Part shown: positions 52,899 through 61,817 of the stretch, piece after piece
Position numbering within the stretch: the first letter of the stretch is position 1
Layout of the letters: every line of letters begins with the position of its first letter
Program-made: the position numbers and the translations under genes
From: Bacilliculturomica massiliensis
GTDB taxonomy: Bacteria; Bacillota; Clostridia; Peptostreptococcales; Anaerovoracaceae
DNA: 64,000 bases
Assembly: GCF_900605495.1 (NCBI RefSeq)
Contig: NZ_LR027596.1
Coordinates: 10,854 to 74,853 of the forward strand
Reading direction: 5' to 3'
The notes under the pieces: model-generated
Told to the model about the DNA's origin: nothing
Seen by the model: the letters and a program-made list of their open reading frames with translations, nothing else
Database searches by the model: none

Positions 52899-53078
52899 CC
52901 CATGACCGGCCGCAGGCCGTCGTGGGATAATCCGCGCATGGCATCCGCCGCGCACAGAATCAATATAATAGCCGCTCTGCGGCTATTATCCCATGACCGG
53001 CCGCAGGCCGTCGTGGGATGATCCGCGCATGGCGTCCGCCGCGCACAGAATCGATAATAGCCGCTCTGCGGCTATTAT
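52899..53078. repeat. Two tandem copies of a 91-bp palindrome-rich repeat
   Basis: CCCATGACCGGCCGCAGG starts at 52899 and again at 52990. Each unit has an imperfect stem CCCATGACCGGCC/GGCCGTCGTGGG, a spacer with CCGCGCATGGC, and a perfect stem AATAGCCGC/GCGGCTATT. The copies differ at about five positions and by a small indel. It lies between the purine promoter and the glnQ-like terminator, in non-coding DNA. Confidence 0.9.
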
Positions 53079-53172
53079 ATCATAAACTCCGCCCCGTGAC
53101 TCCTCTATCTTTCGTTTTAAATAGGCCCGTCTCTGAGAAATTTCCGGCCGGACCCCCTGCGGACCGCAGCGC

Positions 53173-53237
53173 AAAAAGAAGCGGCCCCGGTCAGATGTCA
53201 TTTTTCCAATTCAATGACATCGTCACGGGCCGCTTCT
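53173..53237 (-). terminator. Terminator after the ABC ATPase gene
   Basis: Outer stem AGAAGCGGCCC/GGGCCGCTTCT and inner stem GATGTCATT/AATGACATC, followed on the minus strand by CTTTTT. Confidence 0.85.
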
Positions 53238-53324
53238 CCTTTTCCCAAAAGCAGCAGCTCCTATTTCATTGGCTTCCATTCATCCGCGGAAACGCGTATA
53301 CGCATTTTTCCAGGGGCCGTGATC

Positions 53325-54044
53325 TTACGCGATCACCTTGCTCAGAAAGCTCTTGGTTCTCTCATGCTGGGGATGGTTGAATATCTGTTCCGGCGTGCCC
53401 TCTTCCACGATGGAACCGCCGTCCATGAACAGGACGCGGTCCGCCACTTCCCTGGCAAATCCCATCTCGTGAGTCACGATGACCATAGTCATGCCGCCGT
53501 GGGCCAATCCCTTCATCACGTCCAGCACCTCGCCCACCATCTCCGGGTCCAGCGCCGAGGTCGGCTCGTCGAAAAGCATTACGTCGGGATTCATAGCCAG
53601 CGCTCTGGCGATGGCTACCCGCTGTTTCTGACCTCCCGAAAGCGCTCCGGGATAGGACTCCGCCTTGTCGGCCACGCCCACTCTGTTCAGCAGCTCCAGC
53701 GACAGTTTTTTCGCCTCCGCTTCCTTCATATTCTTGACCCGCATGGGGCCGATCGCCACGTTTTCCAGCACGGTCATGTGCGGAAACAGATTAAAATTCT
53801 GAAACACCATGCCCATGTGCTGTCTTGTGGCGTTGATCTCTTTGAGACTTACTTCTTTGCCGTTTACGGCCACGGAACCCTCCGTGGGAGGATCCAGCAG
53901 ATTAAGACATCTCAGGAACGTACTCTTTCCGGAGCCTGACGGTCCGATCACGCAGACTACCTCGTTATCTCTGATCTCCTCGTCGATTCCCTTCAGAACC
54001 TCAAGGTCGCCGAATTTCTTTTTCAGATTGTTGATCTTAATCAT
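53325..54044 (-). CDS. Polar amino acid ABC transporter ATPase (GlnQ family)
   Basis: A 239-residue ATPase that would power amino-acid uptake. Walker [11 protein letters not shown]-loop [17 protein letters not shown], signature [17 protein letters not shown], Walker [15 protein letters not shown] and the switch His in [16 protein letters not shown]. Start 54044 ([12 protein letters not shown]) has GAGGGGG eight bases upstream. It has its own promoter and terminator, and neither a permease nor a binding protein adjoins it, so its membrane partners must be encoded elsewhere. Confidence 0.93.
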   Translation of the reverse strand: MIKINNLKKKFGDLEVLKGIDEEIRDNEVVCVIGPSGSGKSTFLRCLNLLDPPTEGSVAVNGKEVSLKEINATRQHMGMVFQNFNLFPHMTVLENVAIGPMRVKNMKEAEAKKLSLELLNRVGVADKAESYPGALSGGQKQRVAIARALAMNPDVMLFDEPTSALDPEMVGEVLDVMKGLAHGGMTMVIVTHEMGFAREVADRVLFMDGGSIVEEGTPEQIFNHPQHERTKSFLSKVIA

Positions 54045-54099
54045 AAGTAGTACCCCCTCAACATCGATTTTCATACCGTTCTTTTTCGGTACAATGATG

Positions 54100-54128
54100 A
54101 TTATACTACCGCATGAATAATTATGCAA
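54100..54128 (-). promoter_or_regulatory. Promoter of the ABC ATPase gene
   Basis: Minus strand TTGCAT (54123-54128), 17-base spacer, TATAAT (54100-54105): close to the housekeeping consensus, some 56 bases before the start codon. Confidence 0.75.
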
Positions 54129-54240
54129 GCTCTTTTATAAAAATCTGTGATTATTCTTTTATCCGTTCGACCGCGGCCCGATCTCCCCTGTTTCACGTCC
54201 CCTGATCAGCCCGCCTATAACCCGTGCCGCGGCTGCGATC

Positions 54241-54292
54241 ATAAAATAAGAGCAGCCCCCGTTCAGGAGATCTTGTCTGCCTGACGGGGGCT
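54241..54292 (-). terminator. Terminator of the pst-phoU operon
   Basis: AGCCCCCGT(TCAGG) pairs with CCTGACGGGGGCT; CTTATTTT follows on the minus strand, 45 bases past phoU. Confidence 0.88.
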
Positions 54293-54337
54293 CTGTTAAG
54301 AGAAGAAATAAGCTGTTTCAATATATTGCGGGTCCTT

Positions 54338-55060
54338 TTATTTATCTGCCCCGCTCTGTTTCGCCGCAGGATCGGGGACGCCGCCCTGAGCGTTCTGAGA
54401 ACGCTCCTTTTCCATATCGACGATCCCCTCGATGGCGAACACCGTTTCCTCACAGATATTCGTAGCGTAATCGGCGATCCGCTCCAGATGGGAGGCGATG
54501 AACAGAAACATGACGCTCTGCCGGTTTTTTCTCTCATCCTCCCCGATCATTCCCAGCAGCTCCTCGTGGACGCTGCGGAACAGCTCGTCAACCTCTTCGT
54601 CTGCGATCCAGACCTTGCGCGCCAGACGAAGATCGCGGTTGACAAAGGCGTCGATGGCGTTTTTTACCATCTTTGCCGCCATATCCGCCATGCGCGGAAT
54701 GTCGATCAGTTCCTTCATATATGTTTCATTCTCCAGACGGAGCGTGTACTTTGCAATGTCTTCACAGTGATCGCCGATCCGTTCCAGATCGCGGATCAGC
54801 TGCAGAATAGAGATGCACATGCGCAGATCCCCTGCCAGCGGCTGCTGCGTAGCCAGAAATTTTAACGTTTTGTCTGCGATGGCGTCTTCAATATCGTCTA
54901 TTTTCTCGTCCCCGTCGATGATCGCCCGGGCAAGTTCGCCGTCCTTTTCTTTCAGCGAACGGACAGCGCTGTAGATGGTCTCCTCGACCAGCGACGTCAT
55001 CTCCAGCAGGTCCCCTGTAATAGCGGACATATTGTGTTCCATTTGCGCTCTTGCTGCCAT
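54338..55060 (-). CDS. phoU: Phosphate transport system regulator PhoU
   Basis: A 240-residue, all-helical protein made of two PhoU repeats; metal-binding acidic motifs appear as DDIEDAIADKTLKFLA in the first and DEEVDELFRSVHEELLGM in the second, with RDLERIGDHCEDIAKY and SHLERIADYATNICEE after each. It relays transporter status to PhoR and restrains the Pho response. It lies 17 bases after pstB, last in the operon. Confidence 0.95.
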   Translation of the reverse strand: MAARAQMEHNMSAITGDLLEMTSLVEETIYSAVRSLKEKDGELARAIIDGDEKIDDIEDAIADKTLKFLATQQPLAGDLRMCISILQLIRDLERIGDHCEDIAKYTLRLENETYMKELIDIPRMADMAAKMVKNAIDAFVNRDLRLARKVWIADEEVDELFRSVHEELLGMIGEDERKNRQSVMFLFIASHLERIADYATNICEETVFAIEGIVDMEKERSQNAQGGVPDPAAKQSGADK

Positions 55061-55077
55061 GGTTCAAACCTCCCTTA

Positions 55078-55914
55078 TCAGCCGAATCTCCCTGTAATGT
55101 AATCCTCCGTTTTTTTATTGGAAGGATTAGAAAATATCTTTTCCGTCAGATCTGTCTCGATCACCTTTCCGGACAGGAAGAAAGACGTGTAGTCGGATAC
55201 CCGGCCCGCCTGCTGCATATTGTGGGTGACGATAACGATGGTATATTTCTCTGACAACTGCTCCAGCAGTCCTTCTATTTTTGACGTAGCCACCGGATCC
55301 AGCGCCGAGGTCGGTTCATCCATGAGAACCACCTCGGGCTCCACCGCCAGGCATCTTGCAATGCACAGTCTCTGCTGCTGTCCTCCTGAGAGACCTGTCG
55401 CCGAGCGGTCCAGCCTGTCTTTCACCTCGTCCCACAGGGCCACTTCTTTCAACGTGCGCTCCACGATTGCGTCCAGCTTCGTCTTGTCCTTTTCCCCATG
55501 GATGCGGGGACCGTAGACGATATTTTCATAGATGGACTTGGGAAAGGGATTGGGCTTCTGAAACACCATTCCCACTTTCTTCCTCAATGTGATAAGGTCG
55601 TAGGACCTGTCGTAGATCTCCTGGCCGTCGAACTGGATGCTCCCCTCGATGCGGATGCCCTCGATCAGATCGTTCATCCGGTTCAGCGTCCGAAGAAATG
55701 TGGATTTTCCACAGCCCGAAGGCCCGATGAGCGCCGTCACACGGTTGGCGTAGATCTCCATATCCACGTCGATCAGAGCCTGAAACGCCCCGTAAAACAG
55801 GTTCAGCTTCTTTATATCAAACTTTTTTTCCATACCGGCCTTCTCCTCCGCGGCCTTCCGCGCCGCCTGTTCCTGAGATCTTTCCGGCATAGCCAATTTT
55901 ACTGTCTGTTCCAT
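55078..55914 (-). CDS. pstB: Phosphate ABC transporter ATPase PstB
   Basis: A 278-residue ATPase of the PstSCAB phosphate importer. Walker [35 protein letters not shown] (PstB hallmark), signature [16 protein letters not shown], Walker [14 protein letters not shown]. An Ala/Glu-rich N-terminal extension of about 27 residues precedes the usual start; the internal ATG ([15 protein letters not shown]) may be the real one, which would shorten it to about 251 residues. Confidence 0.95.
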   Translation of the reverse strand: MEQTVKLAMPERSQEQAARKAAEEKAGMEKKFDIKKLNLFYGAFQALIDVDMEIYANRVTALIGPSGCGKSTFLRTLNRMNDLIEGIRIEGSIQFDGQEIYDRSYDLITLRKKVGMVFQKPNPFPKSIYENIVYGPRIHGEKDKTKLDAIVERTLKEVALWDEVKDRLDRSATGLSGGQQQRLCIARCLAVEPEVVLMDEPTSALDPVATSKIEGLLEQLSEKYTIVIVTHNMQQAGRVSDYTSFFLSGKVIETDLTEKIFSNPSNKKTEDYITGRFG

Positions 55915-55975
55915 TTCCTATTCCTTCTCTTTCTCCTGCTCTCTTTTCTCTCTTTCCGGTCCCCTCCGGATCAGC

Positions 55976-56830
55976 CTACAGGGTTCCCAGTTTTTTGCCG
56001 ATCAGGTTCGCCGCCGTATTGATGATCAGCACGATGATGATCAGCAGCGCCGCCGTGGCGTAGGTCTTTTCTTCCGACAATCCTTCGGAGGCCAGCATGT
56101 ACAGATGCACCGCCATGGTCCGCGTGGAATCAAACAGGGAGGACGGCAGCCGGAGGGATCCGCCCACGGTGAGCATGATCGCCGCCGTCTCGCCGATGGC
56201 TCTGCCGATGCCCAGGATCAGTCCGGTGAGGATCCCCGGGCGGCAGCAGGGCAGGACTACCTTGACGATGGTCTGCCATTTCGTGGCTCCCAGCGAAAGA
56301 CTGCCTTCCCGATAGCTCATAGGCACTGTCTTCAGCGATTCCTCTGTGGCCCGGGTCAGAGTGGGCAGGATCATCATAGAGAGCGTCAGCCCTCCGGAGA
56401 TCACGGACCAGCCCATGCCCAGAAACACCACGAAAAACGCGAAGCCGAACAGACCAAATATAATAGAAGGAATTCCCGCCAGCACTTCGGTGAAGAAGCG
56501 GATGATCTTTACCAGCCGGCCTTCCTTTGAGTACTCTGTAAAATAAATGGCCGATGCAATGCCGATAGGCGTAGCGATGACGATGGAGACCAGCGTCACC
56601 CAGATGGTGCCCACGATGACGGAAAAGATCCCGCCCTCTCTGCCCATGCGTCTGGGTTCCTGAGACAGGAACTCCCAGTTGATATTTCCCAGCCCCCTGA
56701 CCAGTATAAATCCGATAATGATGATCAGACAGGCCAGCGTCAGCGCTGCCAGCAGACCGATCACTCCGTAAAACACCCCGTTGGCGGCTGATTTTTTTCT
56801 CTTGAGACGGTCTGTGTTTACCCCGCTCAC
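55976..56830 (-). CDS. pstA: Phosphate ABC transporter permease PstA
   Basis: A 284-residue inner-membrane permease with six predicted helices and the EAA-type loop ATEESLKTVPMSYREGSLSLGATKWQTIVKVVLP facing the ATPase. VGTIWVTLVSIVIATPIGIASAIYFTEY is typical of PstA. It overlaps pstC by four bases. A basic cytoplasmic N-terminus (DRLKRKKSAAN) precedes the first helix. Confidence 0.95.
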   Translation of the reverse strand: MSGVNTDRLKRKKSAANGVFYGVIGLLAALTLACLIIIIGFILVRGLGNINWEFLSQEPRRMGREGGIFSVIVGTIWVTLVSIVIATPIGIASAIYFTEYSKEGRLVKIIRFFTEVLAGIPSIIFGLFGFAFFVVFLGMGWSVISGGLTLSMMILPTLTRATEESLKTVPMSYREGSLSLGATKWQTIVKVVLPCCRPGILTGLILGIGRAIGETAAIMLTVGGSLRLPSSLFDSTRTMAVHLYMLASEGLSEEKTYATAALLIIIVLIINTAANLIGKKLGTL

Positions 56831-57717
56831 TTCCCCTCACCTCCAAGCCGTTTTACCGTCAGCTGCGCGGTCAGATTCAGCAGCATGATGATCACAAAGA
56901 GCACGATGCCCACCGCGAACAGCGCCTGCTGGTGCGTAGGCGACGCGTAGGACATTTCCATGGCGATGGTACCCGTGAGGGTAGCCACGGAATCCAGAAC
57001 GCTACCCGGGATCACGGCCATATTTCCTGTGATGAGCAGAACGGCCATAGTCTCGCCGATGGCTCTTCCCATACCCAGGATCACGGAAGAAATAATTCCC
57101 GATTTTGCGGCCGGGATCAGGACCTTGGTGATGGTCTCCCTCTTGTTGGCTCCCAGAGCCAGCGACGCTTCTTTATATTCCGCCGGCACCGCCGCAATGG
57201 CGTTTTCCGACATGCTCACGATGGTGGGCAGGATCATGATGGCAAGAATAACAGCGCCGGCCAGAATACTGAATCCGGTGGTGGTGATGTCCGGATCAAA
57301 TATCTGAAAGACCGGCAATATATAATTTCGGATGGCCGGCACCAGGACCACCAGTCCGAAAAATCCATAGACCACCGACGGGATGCCCGCCAGCAGTTCG
57401 ATGGCAGATTTAAACAGCCTCGCAGGCTTCGGCGGCAGGATCTCCGCAAGAAACACCGCGCAGGCGATGCCTGTGGGGATCCCGATGGCCAGAGCGCCCA
57501 GCGTGACCGACAGCGTTCCCGCGATCAGCGGAAAAATACCGTACTGCCCGTTTGTCGGTTTCCACGTAGTCCCCGCAATGAAGTCGAACACTCCGTAGTC
57601 TGCCATCACCGGCAGCCCCGACTGAAAAATGAACACCGTGATCAGTGCCACAGACAGCGTGGCCGCCACGGCGCACAGCAATATCATTTTTTCGATTACT
57701 TTCTCGTAAGTCTTCAT
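56827..57717 (-). CDS. pstC: Phosphate ABC transporter permease PstC
   Basis: A 296-residue permease with six helices. The large periplasmic loop FDFIAGTTWKPTNGQYGIFPLIAGTLSVT is the PstC hallmark, as is the EAA loop SENAIAAVPAEYKEASLALGANKRETITKVLIP. It overlaps pstA by four bases. A 230-base gap with a strong hairpin separates it from pstS. Confidence 0.95.
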   Translation of the reverse strand: MKTYEKVIEKMILLCAVAATLSVALITVFIFQSGLPVMADYGVFDFIAGTTWKPTNGQYGIFPLIAGTLSVTLGALAIGIPTGIACAVFLAEILPPKPARLFKSAIELLAGIPSVVYGFFGLVVLVPAIRNYILPVFQIFDPDITTTGFSILAGAVILAIMILPTIVSMSENAIAAVPAEYKEASLALGANKRETITKVLIPAAKSGIISSVILGMGRAIGETMAVLLITGNMAVIPGSVLDSVATLTGTIAMEMSYASPTHQQALFAVGIVLFVIIMLLNLTAQLTVKRLGGEGK

Positions 57718-57832
57718 CTTATTTCTCTCTCAGCGCTCTATTTTTCTCTTATCTGATCAGATTCTCTCTCGCTGCGCAGGCCCGGCCCCGAACCGGCTGA
57801 TCTGGCCTGATCCGTCCCGGCTGGCTTGCCGA

Positions 57833-57864
57833 GGACAGAGGCCCGGTCTCCCGGGCCCCTGTCC
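57833..57864 (-). terminator. Strong hairpin between pstS and pstC
   Basis: GGACAGAGGCCCGG and CCGGGCCCCTGTCC form a 14-bp stem with one bulge and a tiny loop. No U-tract follows, suggesting 3'-end stabilisation of pstS mRNA or partial termination. Confidence 0.65.
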
Positions 57865-57949
57865 CCCTGGCCTTCGCCGTATTGTATCGTCTCAATGAGG
57901 AGGTTGCTGCCGTATACCTGACGGCCCGCTCAGCGGACCGTCCCTGTCT

Positions 57950-58831
57950 TTAATTGACGGGGATAAATTCCTGCGCTACGATCGCCTGTCCTTCGTCGCT
58001 CAGCACGAAGTCAAGGAACGCCTGCGCCGCAGGGCTGACTTCTTCGCCGGACACATAGATGAACGGTCTGGAAATCTTGTAATCTCCGGAGAGGACCGTG
58101 TCGTTGGACGGAGCCACGCCTTCCACGTTCAGCGCCTTCACGGTATCGTCGAGAGCTCCCAGCGAGATATAGCCGATGGAGTCCGGGGTGGAAGCCACGG
58201 TCTGCTTCACCGCTCCTGTGGATCCCTGCACGATGGCGTTTGTGGTCGTCCCATCGATCTCGTTTCCAGCCTCATCCTTGGACAGGACTTTAGTGATCTC
58301 TGTGAACGCGCCCCGGGTGCCGGAACCCTCTTCTCTGGTGACCACAACGATCGGTGCGTCATTGCCGCCCACTTCGCTCCAGTTTGTGATCTCTCCGGTA
58401 TAGATCTTCCGGATCTGTTCAAGGGTCAGATCACTCACGCCGCAGTCCGGATTGACGACCACTGCCACGCCGTCTTTCGCGATCACCGTTTCCGCCGCGA
58501 TCAGCGCTTTTTCCTCTTCCTTCACTTCCCTGGACAGGGCGCCCAGATCTGCGATCTTATCTTCGATGGATTTGATTCCCTGACCGGAGCCGCCGCCCTG
58601 TACCTCCACCGTAATATCGCCGTTTACATCGGAAAAGGCCTCCGCCAATTCCTCTGAAAGCGGCTGTACGGATGTGGATCCCGCGATCACCACAGTCCCG
58701 GACAAAGCATCTCCGCCGTCTCCCCCGTTGCCGCCGTCCGTTCCATTGCCGCATCCGGTCAGTGCCGCACCTGCGATCAGCGCCAGAGCCAGTCCGGCGA
58801 TCCATGTCTTCTTCAACAAATTTCTGCCCAT
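57950..58831 (-). CDS. pstS: Phosphate-binding lipoprotein PstS
   Basis: A 293-residue high-affinity phosphate receptor. Lipoprotein signal MGRNLLKKTWIAGLALALIAGAALTGCG (Cys27) and a Gly/Asp tether. Phosphate-binding loops: VIAGSTSVQPLSEELAEAF, VQGGGSGQGIKSIEDKIADLGALSREVK and VTREEGSGTRGAFTEI. First gene after the Pho-box array, so probably the most strongly induced gene under phosphate limitation. Confidence 0.96.
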   Translation of the reverse strand: MGRNLLKKTWIAGLALALIAGAALTGCGNGTDGGNGGDGGDALSGTVVIAGSTSVQPLSEELAEAFSDVNGDITVEVQGGGSGQGIKSIEDKIADLGALSREVKEEEKALIAAETVIAKDGVAVVVNPDCGVSDLTLEQIRKIYTGEITNWSEVGGNDAPIVVVTREEGSGTRGAFTEITKVLSKDEAGNEIDGTTTNAIVQGSTGAVKQTVASTPDSIGYISLGALDDTVKALNVEGVAPSNDTVLSGDYKISRPFIYVSGEEVSPAAQAFLDFVLSDEGQAIVAQEFIPVN

Positions 58832-58917
58832 GTTCAGTTCCTTCTTTCTTTTTTCTTTTTTCTTCTCATTGCTATTTTTCGTGTTTCCCTTTTGCAGTTC
58901 CTATCTTACGAAACCAA

Positions 58918-58988
58918 TGTTAAAGGCAAATAACGCCTTTGTTAAATGCGTGTTAGACCGGCAGGGCCAATTGTTAAATCCATGTTAA
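58918..58988 (-). promoter_or_regulatory. Pho-box array upstream of pstS
   Basis: On the minus strand TTAACA-type hexamers occur with plus-strand starts at 58918, 58940, 58951 (TGTTAG variant), 58972 and 58983: spacings 22, 11, 21 and 11 bases, all on one face of the helix. This matches PhoB/PhoP-box layout with 11-base periodicity. The remaining 58832-59095 sequence is T/C-rich with no gene. Confidence 0.85.
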
Positions 58989-59095
58989 GTCCGGCGATCC
59001 GCAGACGGTTATTGCTGAAATTTCAACGGTCCCAAGCCCTGTCCACGGAAAGCGCCGCCAGCGGAGGGCCGTGGCTTCCCCCGGAACCCGCACAC

Positions 59096-59135
59096 AAAAA
59101 AACGAGCCCGCAGCGTTCTGCTGTCGCTCGTTTTT
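59096..59135. terminator. Bidirectional terminator after phoR
   Basis: AAAAAACGAGC pairs with GCTCGTTTTT around an inner CAGC/GCTG stem; U-tracts on both strands. It separates phoB-phoR from the pst operon. Confidence 0.9.
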
Positions 59136-59180
59136 CTGTTATGCATATGGTATCCATATTTTTATGGGCCTGCGCTCTTC

Positions 59181-60593
59181 TTACTCCGGCAGGATCACCG
59201 TGAAGGCCGTCCCCTCTCCCAGGGCGCTTTCCACCTTGACCTCGCCGCCGAACAATCCTGCAATATGCTTGACGATCGCAAGCCCCAGCCCTGTTCCTCC
59301 GGCTTTCTGCGACCGGGATTTATCCACCCTGTAAAACCGCTCGAAGATCCGCGGCAGATCCTCCGGGGCAATACCCTGGCCGTCGTCCGCCACCTCCAGC
59401 CAAATGCGGTTCTCCGCCTTCCACACTCTTATCCGCACGCTGCCGCCCGCATCAGAATACTTCACCGCGTTCTCGATGAGGTTCAGCATCATCTGCTTAA
59501 AGCGGTCCCGGCTGCCGCCGATATAGATCTCATAGGCGAACTCCATGCTCACGCTGATCCCCTTCGCCTCGATCTGCGGCTGAAGAAAATCAACGATCTC
59601 CTCCACCGCTTCCCGCACGTTCACATCCCGGTCCACGTTCACCTCACGTCCGCTCTCTATGTCGGAAATGACCAGAATATCATTGATGAGACGCTTCAGC
59701 CTGGCGGCCTCCACCGCGATAATGTCCAGAAATTTTCTGCGGATCTCGGGATTCTCGTCCGCGCCGTCCTGCAAAGTCTCCACAAAGCCCGATATGGACG
59801 TCAGCGGCGTCTTCAGCTCGTGGGTCACGTTGGCCACGAACTCCCGGCGGATATTTTCCGCCTTCTCCATCTCCTCCACCGCCAGCGCCAGCTTGCCCGA
59901 CATATCGTTGATGGTCTCTCCCAGCTCCTGCAGTTCATCGCCGGTCCTGACCTCAATGTGCTGCCGGTAATCTCCCCGGGCCATCTTCTCCGCGCTCTCC
60001 ACGATGATCCGAATGGGCCGCGTGATCCTGCCGGCGAAAACGATAGAAAGGATAATCGCGATGACGATCCCCGCCCCCGCCGCTTTCAGCGACGCTTCCA
60101 CCAGAAAATCTCCGATGAGATGGACCCGGTCGATCTCCATGGCCACCCGCGTGACGCAGATCAGCTCTCCCCGGTCCATCAGCGCTGCCGCCACATACAG
60201 ATACTGATTTCCCATCGTTGCGCTGGCCCGGCTGCTTCTGCCCACTCCGTTTTCTATGGCGCCGCGGATCTCCTCACGTTCCCCGTGATTTTCCATGTCC
60301 GCAAGACTGCCCCTCAGAAGCGAATCGCCGATGACCTTCCCGTCAGGCGCCACAAAGGTGACCCGCTGGTCGATCTCCGCGGAAAACTCGCCGGCATAAT
60401 CGCCGTAGTCCACGGTGAGACCGTGATCCAGATCTTCCGTGATTGCCCGATTGATAAGCTCGCAATAGTTTTGCAGCTCCGATTCCTTCTGCTGCATCAG
60501 GCTGTTCATATTCATCTGCACTGAAAGCCAGCTGGTGATCGCCACGCTGAGCAGGATCAGAGAGATGGACAGCGTCAATATTTTCTGTTTCAT
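59181..60593 (-). CDS. phoR: Phosphate-regulon sensor histidine kinase PhoR
   Basis: A 470-residue membrane sensor kinase. TM1 about 8-27, an extracytoplasmic region 30-160 of double-PAS type, TM2 about 168-190, HAMP 190-243 (RITRPIRIIVESAEKMARGDY), then DHp with the phosphorylated His in VANVTHELKTPLTSISGFVE (about 257), and HATPase with N box LNLIENAVKYSDAGG, G1 VADDGQGI and G2 GGTGLGLAIVKHI. It lies 71 bases after phoB and before the pst operon, the classic Firmicutes Pho arrangement. Confidence 0.93.
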   Translation of the reverse strand: MKQKILTLSISLILLSVAITSWLSVQMNMNSLMQQKESELQNYCELINRAITEDLDHGLTVDYGDYAGEFSAEIDQRVTFVAPDGKVIGDSLLRGSLADMENHGEREEIRGAIENGVGRSSRASATMGNQYLYVAAALMDRGELICVTRVAMEIDRVHLIGDFLVEASLKAAGAGIVIAIILSIVFAGRITRPIRIIVESAEKMARGDYRQHIEVRTGDELQELGETINDMSGKLALAVEEMEKAENIRREFVANVTHELKTPLTSISGFVETLQDGADENPEIRRKFLDIIAVEAARLKRLINDILVISDIESGREVNVDRDVNVREAVEEIVDFLQPQIEAKGISVSMEFAYEIYIGGSRDRFKQMMLNLIENAVKYSDAGGSVRIRVWKAENRIWLEVADDGQGIAPEDLPRIFERFYRVDKSRSQKAGGTGLGLAIVKHIAGLFGGEVKVESALGEGTAFTVILPE

Positions 60594-60664
60594 CGCTTCT
60601 TTGCCTCGATATGCCCTTCCCGGCCAACTCTGTTTTCAGCCCCGTATTTTCCCGGCAGCGATCC

Positions 60665-61567
60665 CTAGGGCATCTTGTACCCGATCCCGCGGACCGTCTG
60701 AATGTAGGCGCCGTCCTTTTCCGGATCTCCAAGCTTCTTTCTCAGATAACGCACGTGAACGTCCACCGTCCGGGTCTCCCCGATGTACTCGAAGCCCCAC
60801 ACTTTATCCAGCAGCTGATCCCGCGTAAACACCAGCCCCCTGTTTCTCGCCAGCGTGGTCAGCAGATCGAATTCCTTCAGCGTCAGCTCCACTTTCCTGC
60901 CTCCCACCGTCACTTCGTGGCGGCCCACGTCGATGACCAGATCTCCGTTGACCAGCCGTTCGCCTGAGGGCAGTGCTGCCGCGGCAGTTCTGCCTATTCC
61001 CTGGGCTTCGCCGCCGGCGGCTCCGTTCTCTGCTCCCATCCCGCCGCTGGATGGACCGCGGGAACCATGGGAGGCGGACGGCTTCTGACCCGCCGCATCC
61101 TGTTTCGCAGGCTCCCTCTGAGCCCCGGAGACAGCAGCCTTACCCACGCCGTTCACAGAATCTTCGCCGCCTGCAGGGGAACCGGCCGCAGCGCCCGCCG
61201 TCTCCCCTGTGCGCCGCAGCACCGCCTTGATCCGGGCGATGAGCTCCCTTATGCCAAAGGGCTTTGATATATAATCATCAGCGCCGAACTCCAGTCCCAG
61301 CACCTTGTCGATCTCTTCGTTCTTTGCGGTCAGCATGATGATCGGCGTGCGGTTTCCCGCCTGCCGCAGTTCTCTGCAGAGATCAAATCCGTTCTTGCCC
61401 GGCAGCATGATATCCAGCAGGATCAAGTCCGGTTTTTCCGAGACCGCCATCTCCATGCCCTGCAGGCCGTCCTCCGCCATCAGCGCCTCAAAACCGTTGG
61501 CGGTCAGATTGTACGCCACCAGTTCACGGATATTGGGCTCGTCCTCCACCATTAATATTCGCTGCAT
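60665..61567 (-). CDS. phoB: Phosphate response regulator PhoB/PhoP with extended linker
   Basis: A 300-residue OmpR-family regulator. Receiver domain 1-119 with phospho-acceptor Asp52 (LILLDIMLPG) and Lys102 (YISKPFG). DNA-binding winged helix about 205-300 (LTLKEFDLLTTLARNRGLVFTRDQLLDKVWG, RTVDVHVRYLRKKLGDP). Between them is an 85-residue Gly/Ala/Ser-rich disordered linker (120-204); typical PhoB has 5-15 residues there, which explains the length of 300 against about 230. Start 61567 is set by GGAGGG. It should bind the boxes at 58918-58988. Confidence 0.93.
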   Translation of the reverse strand: MQRILMVEDEPNIRELVAYNLTANGFEALMAEDGLQGMEMAVSEKPDLILLDIMLPGKNGFDLCRELRQAGNRTPIIMLTAKNEEIDKVLGLEFGADDYISKPFGIRELIARIKAVLRRTGETAGAAAGSPAGGEDSVNGVGKAAVSGAQREPAKQDAAGQKPSASHGSRGPSSGGMGAENGAAGGEAQGIGRTAAAALPSGERLVNGDLVIDVGRHEVTVGGRKVELTLKEFDLLTTLARNRGLVFTRDQLLDKVWGFEYIGETRTVDVHVRYLRKKLGDPEKDGAYIQTVRGIGYKMP

Positions 61568-61763
61568 TCTTCCCTCCATTTATCCTGCGCCGTACGGTAT
61601 TTCCGCTGTGCGGTCCGCTCGTTTTCCGTCCCGCCGCCCCTCCATCCCGTGCAGCCTGATCCTTTTTCTGTCCCTTTTCTTCCTGCCACCCATTATAGCG
61701 GATCGATGCCGAATGTCAAAGAAAATCTGCTTTCTCCCATCCCCTGCCGGCCGCTCCCCACGC

Positions 61764-61798
61764 AAAATCCCCCTGTCTCGCCGTTGAAACAAGGGGAT
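61764..61798 (-). terminator. Terminator after the GGDEF/EAL gene
   Basis: ATCCCCCTGT pairs with ACAAGGGGAT; on the minus strand TTTTGCG follows. It is 20 bases past the stop at 61818. Confidence 0.78.
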
Positions 61799-61817
61799 CC
61801 CGCTGTTTGTACACTAT

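Noticed and set aside
52899-53078. CRISPR array
   Set aside because: Only two 91-bp units with no spacer between them and no cas genes.
52986-53201. 71-codon minus-strand frame over the 91-bp repeat
   Set aside because: Composed of palindromic repeat and terminator sequence, with no ribosome-binding site.
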